From assembly GCA_021780695.1 (NCBI GenBank), contig JAJXYD010000001.1, positions 62,001-126,000 of the forward strand: a DNA stretch of 64,000 nt. The letters run 5' to 3'. A program made the translations under genes and the position numbers. Position 1 is the stretch's first letter; the number at the start of each line of letters is the position of its first letter. The notes beneath the pieces were generated by a model. That model was not told where the DNA came from and made no database searches. It was given only the letters and a program-made list of their open reading frames with translations. This DNA is from Deltaproteobacteria bacterium. GTDB lineage: Bacteria > Desulfobacterota > Syntrophobacteria > Syntrophobacterales > Syntrophobacteraceae. Below are positions 7,558-17,115 of the stretch, one piece after another.

Positions 7558-8346
7558 TCAGTTCCAGATAAACCGCTTCATGCGTCCGAAAAGCCCTTGC
7601 GAATCACCGTCTAGTGGAATGCTTTCGCCGTTTAAGCGCGCGGCCATGCTTCTAAACGCGGCACCGGCTTTGCTGCTCCTGTCGTGAACCAGCGGGACCC
7701 CGCGGTTGGTTGAAACCACCACATCCTCGCTTTCCGGGACCACCCCCAGAAGTGGAACTGAGAGCAGGGCAATGATGTCTTCGGTGGACATCATGTCGCC
7801 CTTTTTTACCATTCTGGCGTTAAGCCTGTTTATGATGAGATTTATCTTTTTTACCAGGGCAGCTTCCAACAGACCGATAACCCGGTCGGCATCGCGGATG
7901 GCGGAAACCTCGGGCGTGGTTACGACAACGGCGGTGTCGGCGCCGGCAATCGCGTTTTTAAAGCCCTGTTCAATGCCCGCGGGACAGTCGATTATTACGT
8001 AGTCGAACTCGGAGGACAGTTCCACGCAAAGCGCTTTCATCTGCTCTTCGGTTATGGAATTTTTTTCCCTGGTCTGGGCCGCGGGAATCATGCAAAGGTT
8101 TGAGAGCTTCCTGTCGCGGATCATTGCCTGTTCCTTGCGACAATTACCTTCGATGATATCGACAAGGTTATAGACAATGCGATTTTCAAGCCCCATTACC
8201 ACGTCCAGATTTCGCAGGCCGATATCGGTATCGATCAGCACGACGTTATACTTCTTTTTTGCCAGCGTTGTTCCGAGGTTGGCCACGGTGGTAGTCTTGC
8301 CGACCCCCCCCTTGCCGGAAGTGACCACAACTATTCTACCCGCCAT
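7558..8346 (-). CDS. minD: Septum site-determining ATPase MinD
   Basis: Protein of 262 residues. The deviant Walker A motif GKGGVGKTTT is at residues 11-20, with IDTDIGLRNLDVVMG following, and DCPAGIEQG marks the Walker B region. The last residues (LFGRMKRFIWN) form the amphipathic membrane-targeting helix. MinD binds the membrane when bound to ATP, recruits MinC and is released by MinE. The gene follows minC by 73 bases; AGGTGATGACGT precedes its ATG. Confidence 0.96.
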   Translation of the reverse strand: MAGRIVVVTSGKGGVGKTTTVANLGTTLAKKKYNVVLIDTDIGLRNLDVVMGLENRIVYNLVDIIEGNCRKEQAMIRDRKLSNLCMIPAAQTREKNSITEEQMKALCVELSSEFDYVIIDCPAGIEQGFKNAIAGADTAVVVTTPEVSAIRDADRVIGLLEAALVKKINLIINRLNARMVKKGDMMSTEDIIALLSVPLLGVVPESEDVVVSTNRGVPLVHDRSSKAGAAFRSMAARLNGESIPLDGDSQGLFGRMKRFIWN

Positions 8347-8419
8347 ACGTCATCACCTGTAATTGAGAAATAGGTTCCATCGCTTTTGGATACTTTTGCC
8401 AAATTACTGATTGCCTGAT

Positions 8420-9079
8420 TCAAAGACTGAGCACCTGGATAACTGAGTTGCGAATTTCGGCAATCTCAAACCTTCTTTGGACGGGTTTTCCCCCACGCGG
8501 GGGCACAGCCACCAGATCGGCGATTCGGATCTGATTGGGCTCAAAGCTAAGAGCCCAAATCCTTGCGCTGCGATCTCCCGCCGCCCCCGCGTGTGCCACG
8601 CCCCTAAGGATGCCGTAAATAATGACATCGCCATCGGCAATTATTTCGGCTCCAGGATTTACATCGCCTAACACAACACAGTCGGAAGCCGACACCACCC
8701 GCACACCCGAACGGCACGTATTGCGAACGATGACAGGGATCATGTCCCGGCTCTGCCTGTCGGCCTCCGGAGCGGTGCGAACCTTGTTTTGCGCCCCCGT
8801 CACGGTAAACGAAAGGTCTTCGCCAAGCCTTATTTCCACAACCCTGACCGTCGCTTTTTGATAGAGTTTGTCGCAAAGAGCCGAAATCTCATCTGAGCCC
8901 ATGGGCCTATTGGTAAGATCAAGGACCATTTGCGAATTTTTAAAAAAATCGCGCGATTCTTCCAGCTTGTGGTCCATGAACTCCATAACATCGGCAAAAG
9001 GTGCCTCGGGGGCCGGAATCAATGTGAAGCCGGCTCTGTCGGCTTTAATCAGTATAGGCGCCAATGCGGGTGATGACAT
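8420..9079 (-). CDS. minC: Septum site-determining protein MinC
   Basis: Protein of 219 residues with the short MinC_N FtsZ-inhibiting domain (about residues 10-100) and the C-terminal right-handed beta-helix. The beta-helix is marked by the conserved RSGVRVVSASDCVVLGDVN and GAEIIADGDVIIYG, and by the GxxRGxAHAGAxGD turn that binds MinD. It blocks FtsZ assembly away from midcell. It is the first gene of the min unit; the ribosome site is weak. Confidence 0.94.
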   Translation of the reverse strand: MSSPALAPILIKADRAGFTLIPAPEAPFADVMEFMDHKLEESRDFFKNSQMVLDLTNRPMGSDEISALCDKLYQKATVRVVEIRLGEDLSFTVTGAQNKVRTAPEADRQSRDMIPVIVRNTCRSGVRVVSASDCVVLGDVNPGAEIIADGDVIIYGILRGVAHAGAAGDRSARIWALSFEPNQIRIADLVAVPPRGGKPVQRRFEIAEIRNSVIQVLSL

Positions 9080-9187
9080 AGTTTTAGGCCCGATCGATCC
9101 GAAAAATTAAAATTTTGAATTTTACAGTCAGGGCGAAGATGCTGGATAAATTCCGAGAAGATAGTTCCCCACCAAGTGTTGAGCACT

Positions 9188-9802
9188 TTACTCCAAGTTG
9201 GCGCCGGAGGGCAATAGCCATTGTCTAAGCTGCGCCCAATCGTGTATGCGAATAAAGCCCGGTGCGACCTCGTCGCGGTTCCAGGGTTGCTCGAACACCA
9301 GGGGCTCGATCCCTGCCTCTTTTAAGTTTTTGCAGGTTTCAAGCCTGTCGTCTACAAAATAGCGAATCCCAAGTCGCTGGAGAATCCCCAGTTTGCAATC
9401 AGGCGAGCCGGAGGCTATCACCGTTATGTCCTGGGGGCACACTGTGGGCAGAATGGAAAAAATCCACTCGCTGATCGAATCCGCACCGGTACGAGCCGTT
9501 ATGAATCTAAGGGGCGTAGAGCCGGCAAGTTCGGTAAGCACTTCCGGAGCTCCGGCGATGGGGGGGATTAGCTTTGTATGTTCTTCGTCCAGCGTAAGGC
9601 TTATAAGGTCGTCGATTACCTCTTTTTCAAGCCCCAGGCAATTGTAGAGATTATAGCAGAGCATGTCCTGCTTGGAGAGCTTTGTCAGCCCGTATTTTTC
9701 GTGGGCCAGCCTCACAAAGACCGACATGGTGTCTGCAACAACCCCATCGATGTCGAAGGCCACAGCGTCCAGATCTATTGGCCCGATGCGCGATTTTCTC
9801 AT
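9188..9802 (-). CDS. HAD-superfamily 5'(3')-nucleotidase-like phosphatase
   Basis: Protein of 204 residues with the HAD motif I DIDGVVADT (residues 17-25) giving the two catalytic aspartates. Motif II is FITARTG near 100 and motif IV is FVDDRLETC near 150. The length and the helical cap between motifs resemble the NT5C deoxyribonucleotidase-like branch. The substrate is not known; nucleoside monophosphates are plausible. Its start overlaps the end of the upstream CoA-transferase gene by four bases and it has no clear ribosome site, so translational coupling is likely. The min genes follow after about 108 bases. Confidence 0.78.
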   Translation of the reverse strand: MRKSRIGPIDLDAVAFDIDGVVADTMSVFVRLAHEKYGLTKLSKQDMLCYNLYNCLGLEKEVIDDLISLTLDEEHTKLIPPIAGAPEVLTELAGSTPLRFITARTGADSISEWIFSILPTVCPQDITVIASGSPDCKLGILQRLGIRYFVDDRLETCKNLKEAGIEPLVFEQPWNRDEVAPGFIRIHDWAQLRQWLLPSGANLE

Positions 9803-11694
9803 TTGAATTCTGTTGTGCGGCAGGCCAGAGCCGGTTCGTCAAAGCGCAGCGACACCTCGTAGATGCCTTCCTCAAGCTTTGAGTGCACGGCGTAGCCAAG
9901 GCAGTGGAAAACGGCCAGCATCGCCCTGTTGGCCGCCAGCACGTAAGCCATGAGCCCGCTTATGCCCTTGGTCTTTGCTATCTCGGAAATATAATGAACC
10001 AGGAAGGTCCCAATGCCCTTATGCTGCCATTCGGAGGCCACCGCGACGTCTATTTCGGCCAGGTTCGTTTTCTGATCCAGGATGTATCGGGCGATGCCTG
10101 CGATTTTTTCCGAGCCTATCCCGCCTGTAACCGCGATTACCGACATTTCGTGTTCGTAATCGAGGTTGCACATGGCCTGGATGTTTCTGTGCGGGAAAGC
10201 CTTCATCGCCGATAGAAAGCGAAAGTAGATGTCTTCGAAAGGCAGATTGTAGAAAAATTCCTGAAGGGTGCGCTCATCGGTGGGCCTGACGGGGCGGATA
10301 TAGAGACTCTCATTGGGGGGGAAAACCTGGTGAGTTTCCCACTGACCCGGATAGAGAGGCTCGTAGATTGGGGGCACGATCTGGTCTTCGTAGACGTAGT
10401 GAATGCTTTTGGCCTCGTTCATCAACTGTTCGCGAAAGCGCGGGTGGGCAATGCCGATCAGCGCCAGCGCACGTTCCCGAATGGTCTTGCCGTGCAGGTA
10501 GGCCACTCCGAATTCCGTTGCCACATAGCTCACCGTGCTGCGCGGACTGACAACTCCGGCTCCGTTGGTAAGATGGCTTACGATGCGCGATTTGCGTCCG
10601 TCCGAAGTCGTCGAGGGCAGCACGATGATGGTCTTGCCCCCTTTTGCGCTCGAGGCCGCCTGCATAAAATCGACATAGCCCCCCACACCGCTGTAGACCT
10701 TATGGCCCATTGATTCCGCGCATATCTGTCCGCTAAGATCAATTTCGAGCGCCGAATTTATGGTGACCATCCGGTGGTGCTGCCTAATCAGGTTGCGGTT
10801 GTGGATGTATTCGGTCGGGTAGATTTCAACCTCGGGGTTGTTGTTTACAAAATCATAGAGCTTCCTGCTGCCCATGCAAAAGGAGGCCACGATTTTGCCC
10901 TGGTTGAAGGTTTTTTTAAGCCCCGTTACAGCCCCCGAATTGATAAGATGCAGGTGGGCATCGGTAAGAACTACCGTGTGGATGCCAAGGTCCTTTTTGT
11001 GCTCCAGATAGATCATGACCCAATTGGGGATTCTTCCAACCCCGGTCTGGATTGTGGAGCCGTCCTCGATAAGCGGGGCGATATACTTTGCTATACGTTC
11101 GGCAACCGCGCTGCGCTCTTTAAAAATAATCTCGGGCAACGGTTCGTCGTAGACCACACTGTGGTCAAAACGCGAGGAATGCAAAAAACTGTCGCCAAGC
11201 GTTCTTGGCATTTCGTGATTTATCTGGGCAAACACTGTGCCTGAGCATTCAACGGCGCACTTGTCCATGCCAACGGATATTCCCATTGAGCAGAATCCGT
11301 GTTCATCGGGGGGAGCTACCTGGACGAGGGCAATATCGAACTTCCAGAGAGGATCTTCTTTGAAAAGGCGGGGTAGAGACGAATAATAAATCGGGATGTA
11401 GTCGGCCAAACCCTGATTTACCGCCTCCCTGGACCTTGGCCCCACATAGAAGGTCTTTAACCTCGCGTTTTTTTCAAACGGTTTCCAGTCATCGGGAAGC
11501 GCGCCCATCGAAAGGTTTTGAATTATCTCGATGTCGTGATACTCGGGCAAAATTTTTAGAAGACAACGCACGAGGTGCTGAGGTTCTCCGCAGCCGGACC
11601 CGATATAAACGCGCATGCCGTCGCGAAGTATTCCGCGAAATATGTCGAGCTCGCCATCATTTTTCTGCTGCTCTTTAGCTTTAAATCTATTCAT
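9799..11694 (-). CDS. Acetyl-CoA hydrolase/CoA-transferase fused to a GNAT acetyltransferase domain
   Basis: Protein of 631 residues in two parts. Residues 1-430 match the Cat1/acetyl-CoA hydrolase family (VYIGSGCGEPQHL, QTGVGRIPN, and ESMGHKVYSGVGG, where Glu is the expected CoA-thioester nucleophile). Residues 470-620 are a GNAT domain (LYIRPVRPTDE at its start, and EWQHKGIGTFLVHYI as the acetyl-CoA pyrophosphate loop). This architecture is known in Deltaproteobacteria. One inference is that protein acetylation is tied to acyl-CoA/acetate state; a second is that the GNAT part is regulatory. GGGGAG precedes the ATG. It heads the run with the HAD gene. Confidence 0.88.
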   Translation of the reverse strand: MNRFKAKEQQKNDGELDIFRGILRDGMRVYIGSGCGEPQHLVRCLLKILPEYHDIEIIQNLSMGALPDDWKPFEKNARLKTFYVGPRSREAVNQGLADYIPIYYSSLPRLFKEDPLWKFDIALVQVAPPDEHGFCSMGISVGMDKCAVECSGTVFAQINHEMPRTLGDSFLHSSRFDHSVVYDEPLPEIIFKERSAVAERIAKYIAPLIEDGSTIQTGVGRIPNWVMIYLEHKKDLGIHTVVLTDAHLHLINSGAVTGLKKTFNQGKIVASFCMGSRKLYDFVNNNPEVEIYPTEYIHNRNLIRQHHRMVTINSALEIDLSGQICAESMGHKVYSGVGGYVDFMQAASSAKGGKTIIVLPSTTSDGRKSRIVSHLTNGAGVVSPRSTVSYVATEFGVAYLHGKTIRERALALIGIAHPRFREQLMNEAKSIHYVYEDQIVPPIYEPLYPGQWETHQVFPPNESLYIRPVRPTDERTLQEFFYNLPFEDIYFRFLSAMKAFPHRNIQAMCNLDYEHEMSVIAVTGGIGSEKIAGIARYILDQKTNLAEIDVAVASEWQHKGIGTFLVHYISEIAKTKGISGLMAYVLAANRAMLAVFHCLGYAVHSKLEEGIYEVSLRFDEPALACRTTEFK

Positions 11695-12156
11695 GGCTCG
11701 AATTCTCCGGGGCCGGCCAAAAGGGGGTTGCCTCGCCCATCGGCATGGACTTTCTACATTTCAGGGTCTATCCCGTGAGCGGGAGCATCTCATATTAAAA
11801 TATTTTTTCTTATACCACAAAAGGGTAGAAAAATGGATTGCATAATAAAATGGAGGGTGGGAAAAGTCTTTCTGTGCCGCGGTAGCGCCCGCCGGGATTT
11901 TTCCCGGTTTCAAGGTTTTCCCCCGCTGGCGGCAGCATCTAAGGGATAAATGTGTACCCTCGGCTGGAGGCTTTCGGTTTGATCGCTTATAATGAAAAAT
12001 TGACTAATTAATTGCTTTTGTAAAATCGAGAAGCTAGTCTAGCATAACATTTGCCTTAACCAGGTTGGGACGCAAGGTTTGTGAATCCCGTTTTGCTGGA
12101 AAATGAAGATATCTTTTCGTCCCGCTCTTGTGGCGGGCTTGCGCGAGGAAACGGCA
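11695..12156. other. Intergenic region between divergent CoA-transferase and nadE genes
   Basis: About 460 bases upstream of both flanking genes, so promoters for both must lie here. The sequence is AT-rich near 11800-11840 and 11985-12050. I see no convincing promoter pair, riboswitch or small gene. Confidence 0.4.
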
Positions 12157-13794
12157 ATGCGCATTGCGATGGCACAAATCGATCCTTTCGTTGGGGACCT
12201 CGAAGGAAATACCCTCAAAATATCTGAATTTATTCAAAGAGCCAAAAAAGCAAAGGCTGAACTGGTCATTTTCCCGGAATTGGCCTTAACAGGATATCCT
12301 CCGAGGGACCTGCTCGATAAGCGGGGCTTCGTCTCAGACAGCCTGCGATGCTGGGAGCGCATCGCGCGGGCAGGTAAGGGGGTGGGCGTCATTTTTGGCG
12401 CCGTAGCCATAAATGAGGGCTCCGGGAAACCTTATTTCAATTCGGCGGTTTTCTATGAGGACGGCCGGCTAAAGGCCATTGCTCACAAGATGCTGCTTCC
12501 GTCCTACGATGTCTTCGATGAGGAAAGATATTTCGAACCGGGTAAATCCCCGGCCTGGGTCGATTTTAGGGGCATGCGGATCGGGGTTACGATTTGCGAG
12601 GATGCATGGAATGTCGCCGATTACCTCCCCGGCCCTCTCTACGATACCGATCCTGTCCATGAGTTGGGTAAAATTTCCGTAGACCTTCTGGTAAATATCT
12701 CCGCATCGCCCTATCATGTGAGCAAGACGGCCTCTGTTGGCGAATTGCTGAAAAAACAGGCGGCCTGTGCTCACGCCCCGCTCATCTATGTCAACCAGGT
12801 CGGAGGAAATGATGAGTTGATCTTCCAGGGCCACAGCATGGTTTGGGACGAAAAGGGCACTCTTTTGGCCGTTGGAGCCGATTTTGCCGAAGACCTGGTA
12901 GTTTTGGATACCGGGCAAAGCGGTTGTGAGTTGCACGCAAGGGCCTGCGACCCCATTACGGAAGTTATTGAGGCTCTTACCCTGGGTCTTGGCGATTATG
13001 CCCGAAAATGCACCTTTGAACGCGCCGTGGTAGGACTTAGCGGCGGGATCGATTCCGCGGTGGTTGCCTGCCTCGCCGTGCTGGCCCTGGGAGCTCCAAA
13101 CGTTCTTGGCGTTGCGATGCCGGGGCCCTATAACGCGCCCGAAAGCCTTGAGGATGCGCGCGAGTTGGCCCGCAGGCTGGGTATAGGCTTCGATGTGGTC
13201 TCCATAGGAGAGCTTTTCCCAACGGCCCTCAAATCCTTGAGCCCGCTCTTTAAAGATTTGCCCCACGATTTTACCGAGGAAAACCTTCAGGCTCGTCTGA
13301 GAGGTATGATCCTTATGTCGATATCCAACAAGTTTGGAAGGCTCTTGCTTAGCACCGGGAATAAATCCGAGATTTCCGTTGGGTACTGCACCCTTTACGG
13401 CGATATGAACGGAGGTCTGGCCGTGGTTGGCGATGTTCCCAAAACCATGGTCTACAGGCTTGCCCAAAAGCTAAACGAAGAACATGGCTGGATTCCCGAC
13501 CGCATACTCACAAGGGCTCCTTCGGCCGAATTGCGTGAAAACCAAACCGATCAGGACTCTCTTCCACCCTATGAAATCCTCGATGCTATTTTGAGCCGAT
13601 ATGTCGAGCAGCGCCTTCCAATCGGGCAGATCACGGCACAGGGCTTTGACCCCGAAACCGTGCGCTGGGTCGCAAGGCGGGTGGAACTAAACGAATACAA
13701 ACGTCGGCAGGCGCCCCCCATATTGAGAGTTACGACCAAGGCTTTCGGTATGGGCAGGCGAAATCCGATCGCGCACGGTTATGTGGAGAGCTGA
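12157..13794 (+). CDS. nadE: Glutamine-dependent NAD+ synthetase
   Basis: Protein of 545 residues with both domains of the glutamine-dependent enzyme. The N-terminal nitrilase-like amidase has a catalytic triad visible as Glu41 (FPELALTGYP), Lys111 (HKMLLPSYDVF) and Cys147 (TICEDAW). The C-terminal synthetase has the pyrophosphate loop SGGIDS at 295-300 and STGNKSE further on. It converts deamido-NAD+ to NAD+ with ammonia tunnelled from glutamine. I chose ATG 12157 (MRIAMAQIDP), where family homology begins and GAGGAAA lies upstream; the frame opens 18 codons earlier. glnB follows after 26 bases, so nitrogen-linked co-regulation is plausible. Confidence 0.95.
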   Translation: MRIAMAQIDPFVGDLEGNTLKISEFIQRAKKAKAELVIFPELALTGYPPRDLLDKRGFVSDSLRCWERIARAGKGVGVIFGAVAINEGSGKPYFNSAVFYEDGRLKAIAHKMLLPSYDVFDEERYFEPGKSPAWVDFRGMRIGVTICEDAWNVADYLPGPLYDTDPVHELGKISVDLLVNISASPYHVSKTASVGELLKKQAACAHAPLIYVNQVGGNDELIFQGHSMVWDEKGTLLAVGADFAEDLVVLDTGQSGCELHARACDPITEVIEALTLGLGDYARKCTFERAVVGLSGGIDSAVVACLAVLALGAPNVLGVAMPGPYNAPESLEDARELARRLGIGFDVVSIGELFPTALKSLSPLFKDLPHDFTEENLQARLRGMILMSISNKFGRLLLSTGNKSEISVGYCTLYGDMNGGLAVVGDVPKTMVYRLAQKLNEEHGWIPDRILTRAPSAELRENQTDQDSLPPYEILDAILSRYVEQRLPIGQITAQGFDPETVRWVARRVELNEYKRRQAPPILRVTTKAFGMGRRNPIAHGYVES

Positions 13795-13805
13795 AATAAA
13801 TGTAA

Positions 13806-14159
<354 letters not shown>

Positions 14160-14220
14160 CAGGTGTGGCGCTTTGGGCGGGTTGACTCTCCCGGGTGCTG
14201 CCTCGATACGTAGAGAGATT

Positions 14221-16809
14221 ATGGCCATAAATCCAAATGCTGTCAAAAGACTAAAGAATCTGCGCGAACAGTTTGTCCGGGAATGTCGCAGCGACATCCC
14301 CGGGCTGCTTGCGGCCAGGACCTATTCGTCCAATTTGCGGGAGGCCCTTGGGAAAACGCTTGACGAAAACACGCCTCGCGCGGGTTGGGCGCTTTTGGCC
14401 GTGGGGGGCATGGGCCGCGGCGAACTGAGCTTCGCTTCGGATCTCGATCTTCTTTTTCTCTATGAAAAGAGGCTGCCTTCACACCTTTCGGAATTTGTTC
14501 ACGATCTGGTCTATTGCCTGTGGGACAGCGGCTTCGAGGTCGGACACGCAACCGCCTCGGTCTCCATGGTGCGAGATATGGTCAAAAATGATTTCACCAT
14601 TTTGACCAATTACCTGGAAGCCGGATTTATAGCAGGCGATCCGGAGTTTTTCGGCAAATGGAAGCAGTCTTTTCTTAAATCGTTTGGCAGCACCGGCAAA
14701 CGACGATTTCTGGAGCACCTGAGCTCCTACAGGGCCGAAAGGCTCAAACAGTACGGCGAGAGCGCCTTCCTGCTGGAGCCCAACGTAAAAGACGGCGTTG
14801 GGGGCCTGCGCGACCTTCATACCATCAGGTGGGCGGGAATCGTCTATCTTCACGATGCCTCCTATGAGCCGATGCTCCAAAACAGCTGGCTCATGGAGTC
14901 CGAAAAGCTCTGGCTCGACCAGTCCTACGATTTTCTATGGCGGGTAAGGCTCCAGTTGCACCAGTTGGGCGGCAGAAGACAGGACCGGCTGCTTTTTCCC
15001 GAACAGGAGCTTATCACGCAACGCATGGGCTGCACCGCCGGAACCGAAGGAACCGCCGTTGAAGCCTTCATGCGCGTCTATTACCGGGATACTTCACGCA
15101 TCAGCAGAACCACTTCCTTTTTCCTCGAAAGACTGGCGGAGCCCAAAAAGAAATTTCACGGCTTTGGCTTGCGCAGGCGAATTTTGCCCGGTCCCTTTAT
15201 CCTGGAAGGAAAACACCTCCACTTTATGGAACCCGAATGGGTGGGAAAAGAGCCTCTTTTGCTCATGCGGTTTTTCTGGCAGGCGGCCCGCTCCGGCGCT
15301 CACTTCCACCATATCTCGGGAAAAATAATCCGTGAAAATTTAGCCGCCTTTGGCGAAAAGGAAAGGCGAAACCCTGAGGCGGTAAGCCGGTTTTTCGACA
15401 TTCTGCTCGATCCCAAACATTCCTTTACAGTACTCAATACCATGCTCGAGACCGGATTTTTACAGATCTTCATCCCTGAGATTGCCGGCGTGCGCTATAA
15501 GGTCCAAGACGATGCCTATCATGTCTATACGGTCGATCAGCATCTCCTGCGCACTGTAAGGGAGCTCCACCGAATCGAGACGGGCGAGGTCGAAAGCGAA
15601 AGCCTTCTTAATTGCGGCCCAGACCTTGTAACTGCCGAGGAAAGGCCTATTCTTTTCCTCGCCGGGCTTCTCCACGATATAGGCAAGGGGGGCGGCAAGA
15701 ACCATTCGGCTCGCGGTGCGGCCATGGCCGGCGAAATTGCAATAAGAATGGGACTTGGGGCCGAACAGAAAAACCTGCTCTGTTTTTTGATCGAACACCA
15801 CCTGCTTTTGGCTGAAATTGCTCTAAAGCGCGATCTTATGGACGAAAAGCCCGTAGCTCAGTGCGCGGTGGCCATAAAGGATCGCAGACGACTGCTTCTT
15901 CTCTACCTGCTGACGGTGGCCGACAGTCGTTCGACGGGCACCGAGGCCTGGAACGCCTGGAAAGCCTCCCTTATTAGAGAGCTTTTCCTAAAAGTGGACA
16001 GGCTTCTCATGCGCCCCGACCTTGAACCGGAAAACACCGAGGCGCGAGCCCTAAAGACCCAGGAAAAGGTGCTCTCGCTTCTAACCGATCCGGCCGAGAG
16101 CCAAAAAATATCCGAGTGGATGGAAAAGCTTTCGTTTAGATACCTGCTGACGCAGCAACCGGCCGATATCCTGACCCATTATGGGATGGAAAAGGAATTG
16201 GCCACCCGTTGCCTTTCCTTCAAGGCCGAGCCCGTCGAGTCGCAGATGTGGCAGATTACGGTCATCACGCGCGACAGGCCCGGGCTTTTTGCATTGATTA
16301 CCGGGGTGCTGTGGGCAAGGGGGCTAAATATCCTTTCGGCCGAGATATTTACCCGGGAACCTGGAGTGGCCTGCGATATATTAAGGATCGACAAAATTCC
16401 CGACCCTCTTCATCCGGGCGAACTGTGGGCCAGGGTGCAATCAGATCTCTCGAACGCGGTGGAAAGTCCATCCTTCCTCGAGCAAATTCTTAACGATAGA
16501 CGAAGGCCCTCGGTTCTCGAGACAAGACGTGTTGCGCGAAAAGACGACAAGGTGATTGTAGACGAAGAGGCTTCCGATTTTTACACCCTGATCGAAATCT
16601 ATACCTGGGATCGGCCGGGGGTTTTGCATGCGATTACCCAGGGGCTCTTCGAACTGGATATAAATATCCAGCTTGCAAAGATCACGACCCCCGGCGCGCA
16701 GGTAACCGATATCTTCTACGTTACCGATCTTAGCGGCGAAAAGCTTATGAGCTACGATAAACATGAGTTATTAAGAGAAAAGCTCCTTGCCTGCCTGGGG
16801 GCTGTGTAA
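14221..16809 (+). CDS. glnD: Bifunctional uridylyltransferase/uridylyl-removing enzyme GlnD
   Basis: Protein of about 862 residues with the full domain order. The nucleotidyltransferase (GGMGRGELSFASDLDLLFLY near residue 70) is followed by the PII-uridylyltransferase linker (VKDGVGGLRDLHTI near 200). The HD domain (LLHDIGKGGGKNHS near 485) removes UMP. Two C-terminal ACT domains start near 685 (TRDRPGLFALITGV) and near 795 (TWDRPGVLHAITQG). It uridylylates PII when glutamine is low and reverses this when glutamine is high. I prefer ATG 14221 to the upstream TTG at 14173. It follows glnB closely and leads toward glnA. Confidence 0.95.
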   Translation: MAINPNAVKRLKNLREQFVRECRSDIPGLLAARTYSSNLREALGKTLDENTPRAGWALLAVGGMGRGELSFASDLDLLFLYEKRLPSHLSEFVHDLVYCLWDSGFEVGHATASVSMVRDMVKNDFTILTNYLEAGFIAGDPEFFGKWKQSFLKSFGSTGKRRFLEHLSSYRAERLKQYGESAFLLEPNVKDGVGGLRDLHTIRWAGIVYLHDASYEPMLQNSWLMESEKLWLDQSYDFLWRVRLQLHQLGGRRQDRLLFPEQELITQRMGCTAGTEGTAVEAFMRVYYRDTSRISRTTSFFLERLAEPKKKFHGFGLRRRILPGPFILEGKHLHFMEPEWVGKEPLLLMRFFWQAARSGAHFHHISGKIIRENLAAFGEKERRNPEAVSRFFDILLDPKHSFTVLNTMLETGFLQIFIPEIAGVRYKVQDDAYHVYTVDQHLLRTVRELHRIETGEVESESLLNCGPDLVTAEERPILFLAGLLHDIGKGGGKNHSARGAAMAGEIAIRMGLGAEQKNLLCFLIEHHLLLAEIALKRDLMDEKPVAQCAVAIKDRRRLLLLYLLTVADSRSTGTEAWNAWKASLIRELFLKVDRLLMRPDLEPENTEARALKTQEKVLSLLTDPAESQKISEWMEKLSFRYLLTQQPADILTHYGMEKELATRCLSFKAEPVESQMWQITVITRDRPGLFALITGVLWARGLNILSAEIFTREPGVACDILRIDKIPDPLHPGELWARVQSDLSNAVESPSFLEQILNDRRRPSVLETRRVARKDDKVIVDEEASDFYTLIEIYTWDRPGVLHAITQGLFELDINIQLAKITTPGAQVTDIFYVTDLSGEKLMSYDKHELLREKLLACLGAV

Positions 16810-16826
16810 AAAAGGTTAAAACAGGG

Positions 16827-16933
16827 TACGTTTTTGTTCTAAGGCGAAAAAAGAGGTTAAATATTATTTTTGCCTTATTTTTCGCCTGGTTGGAATCGGC
16901 CTGGCTTTTATTCTCCTACGTTTTTGTTCAAAG
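16827..16933 (+). repeat. Direct repeat pair upstream of glnA
   Basis: The 17-base unit TACGTTTTTGTTCTAAG at 16827-16843 recurs with one change (A for T) at 16917-16933, 90 bases later. Both copies lie upstream of the sigma-54 promoter at 17039-17055. They could be activator or integration-host-factor sites, but they do not match the standard NtrC palindrome. Confidence 0.45.
16842..16887 (+). terminator. Hairpin downstream of glnD
   Basis: AGGCGAAAAA (16842-16851) pairs perfectly with TTTTTCGCCT (16878-16887), around a 26-base AT-rich loop. No T tract follows the second arm, but its own T5 could serve on the minus strand. It may separate glnD from glnA transcription. Confidence as a terminator is modest. 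Confidence 0.4.
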
Positions 16934-17038
16934 TTCGGTCGATATGCAACAAAAATGTTCTCTAAATTGCCAATTGTAGGTATATAAATAGGGCTCTAAA
17001 GGCTGGAAACAAAACGGAGAGGAAGAAAATTGTTGACG

Positions 17039-17055
17039 TTGGCAGGCAATTTGCC
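17039..17055 (+). promoter_or_regulatory. Sigma-54 promoter of glnA
   Basis: TTGGCAGGCAATTTGCC matches the -24/-12 consensus (TGGCACG, four bases, TTGC) with one change in the -24 box. The spacing of 10 bases between the GG and GC cores is exact. The start codon of glnA lies 61 bases further on. NtrC-type activation is expected for a type I glutamine synthetase gene. Confidence 0.78.
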
Positions 17056-17115
17056 TAGACATGCCTGACCGGCTTGTCGTGTGTGGTTATTTTTGAAAAT
17101 TCTCAGGAGGAGAAT

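Noticed and set aside
12070..12100. GGGACGCAAGG resembling part of a cyclic-di-GMP riboswitch
   Set aside because: The rest of the GEMM fold is missing.
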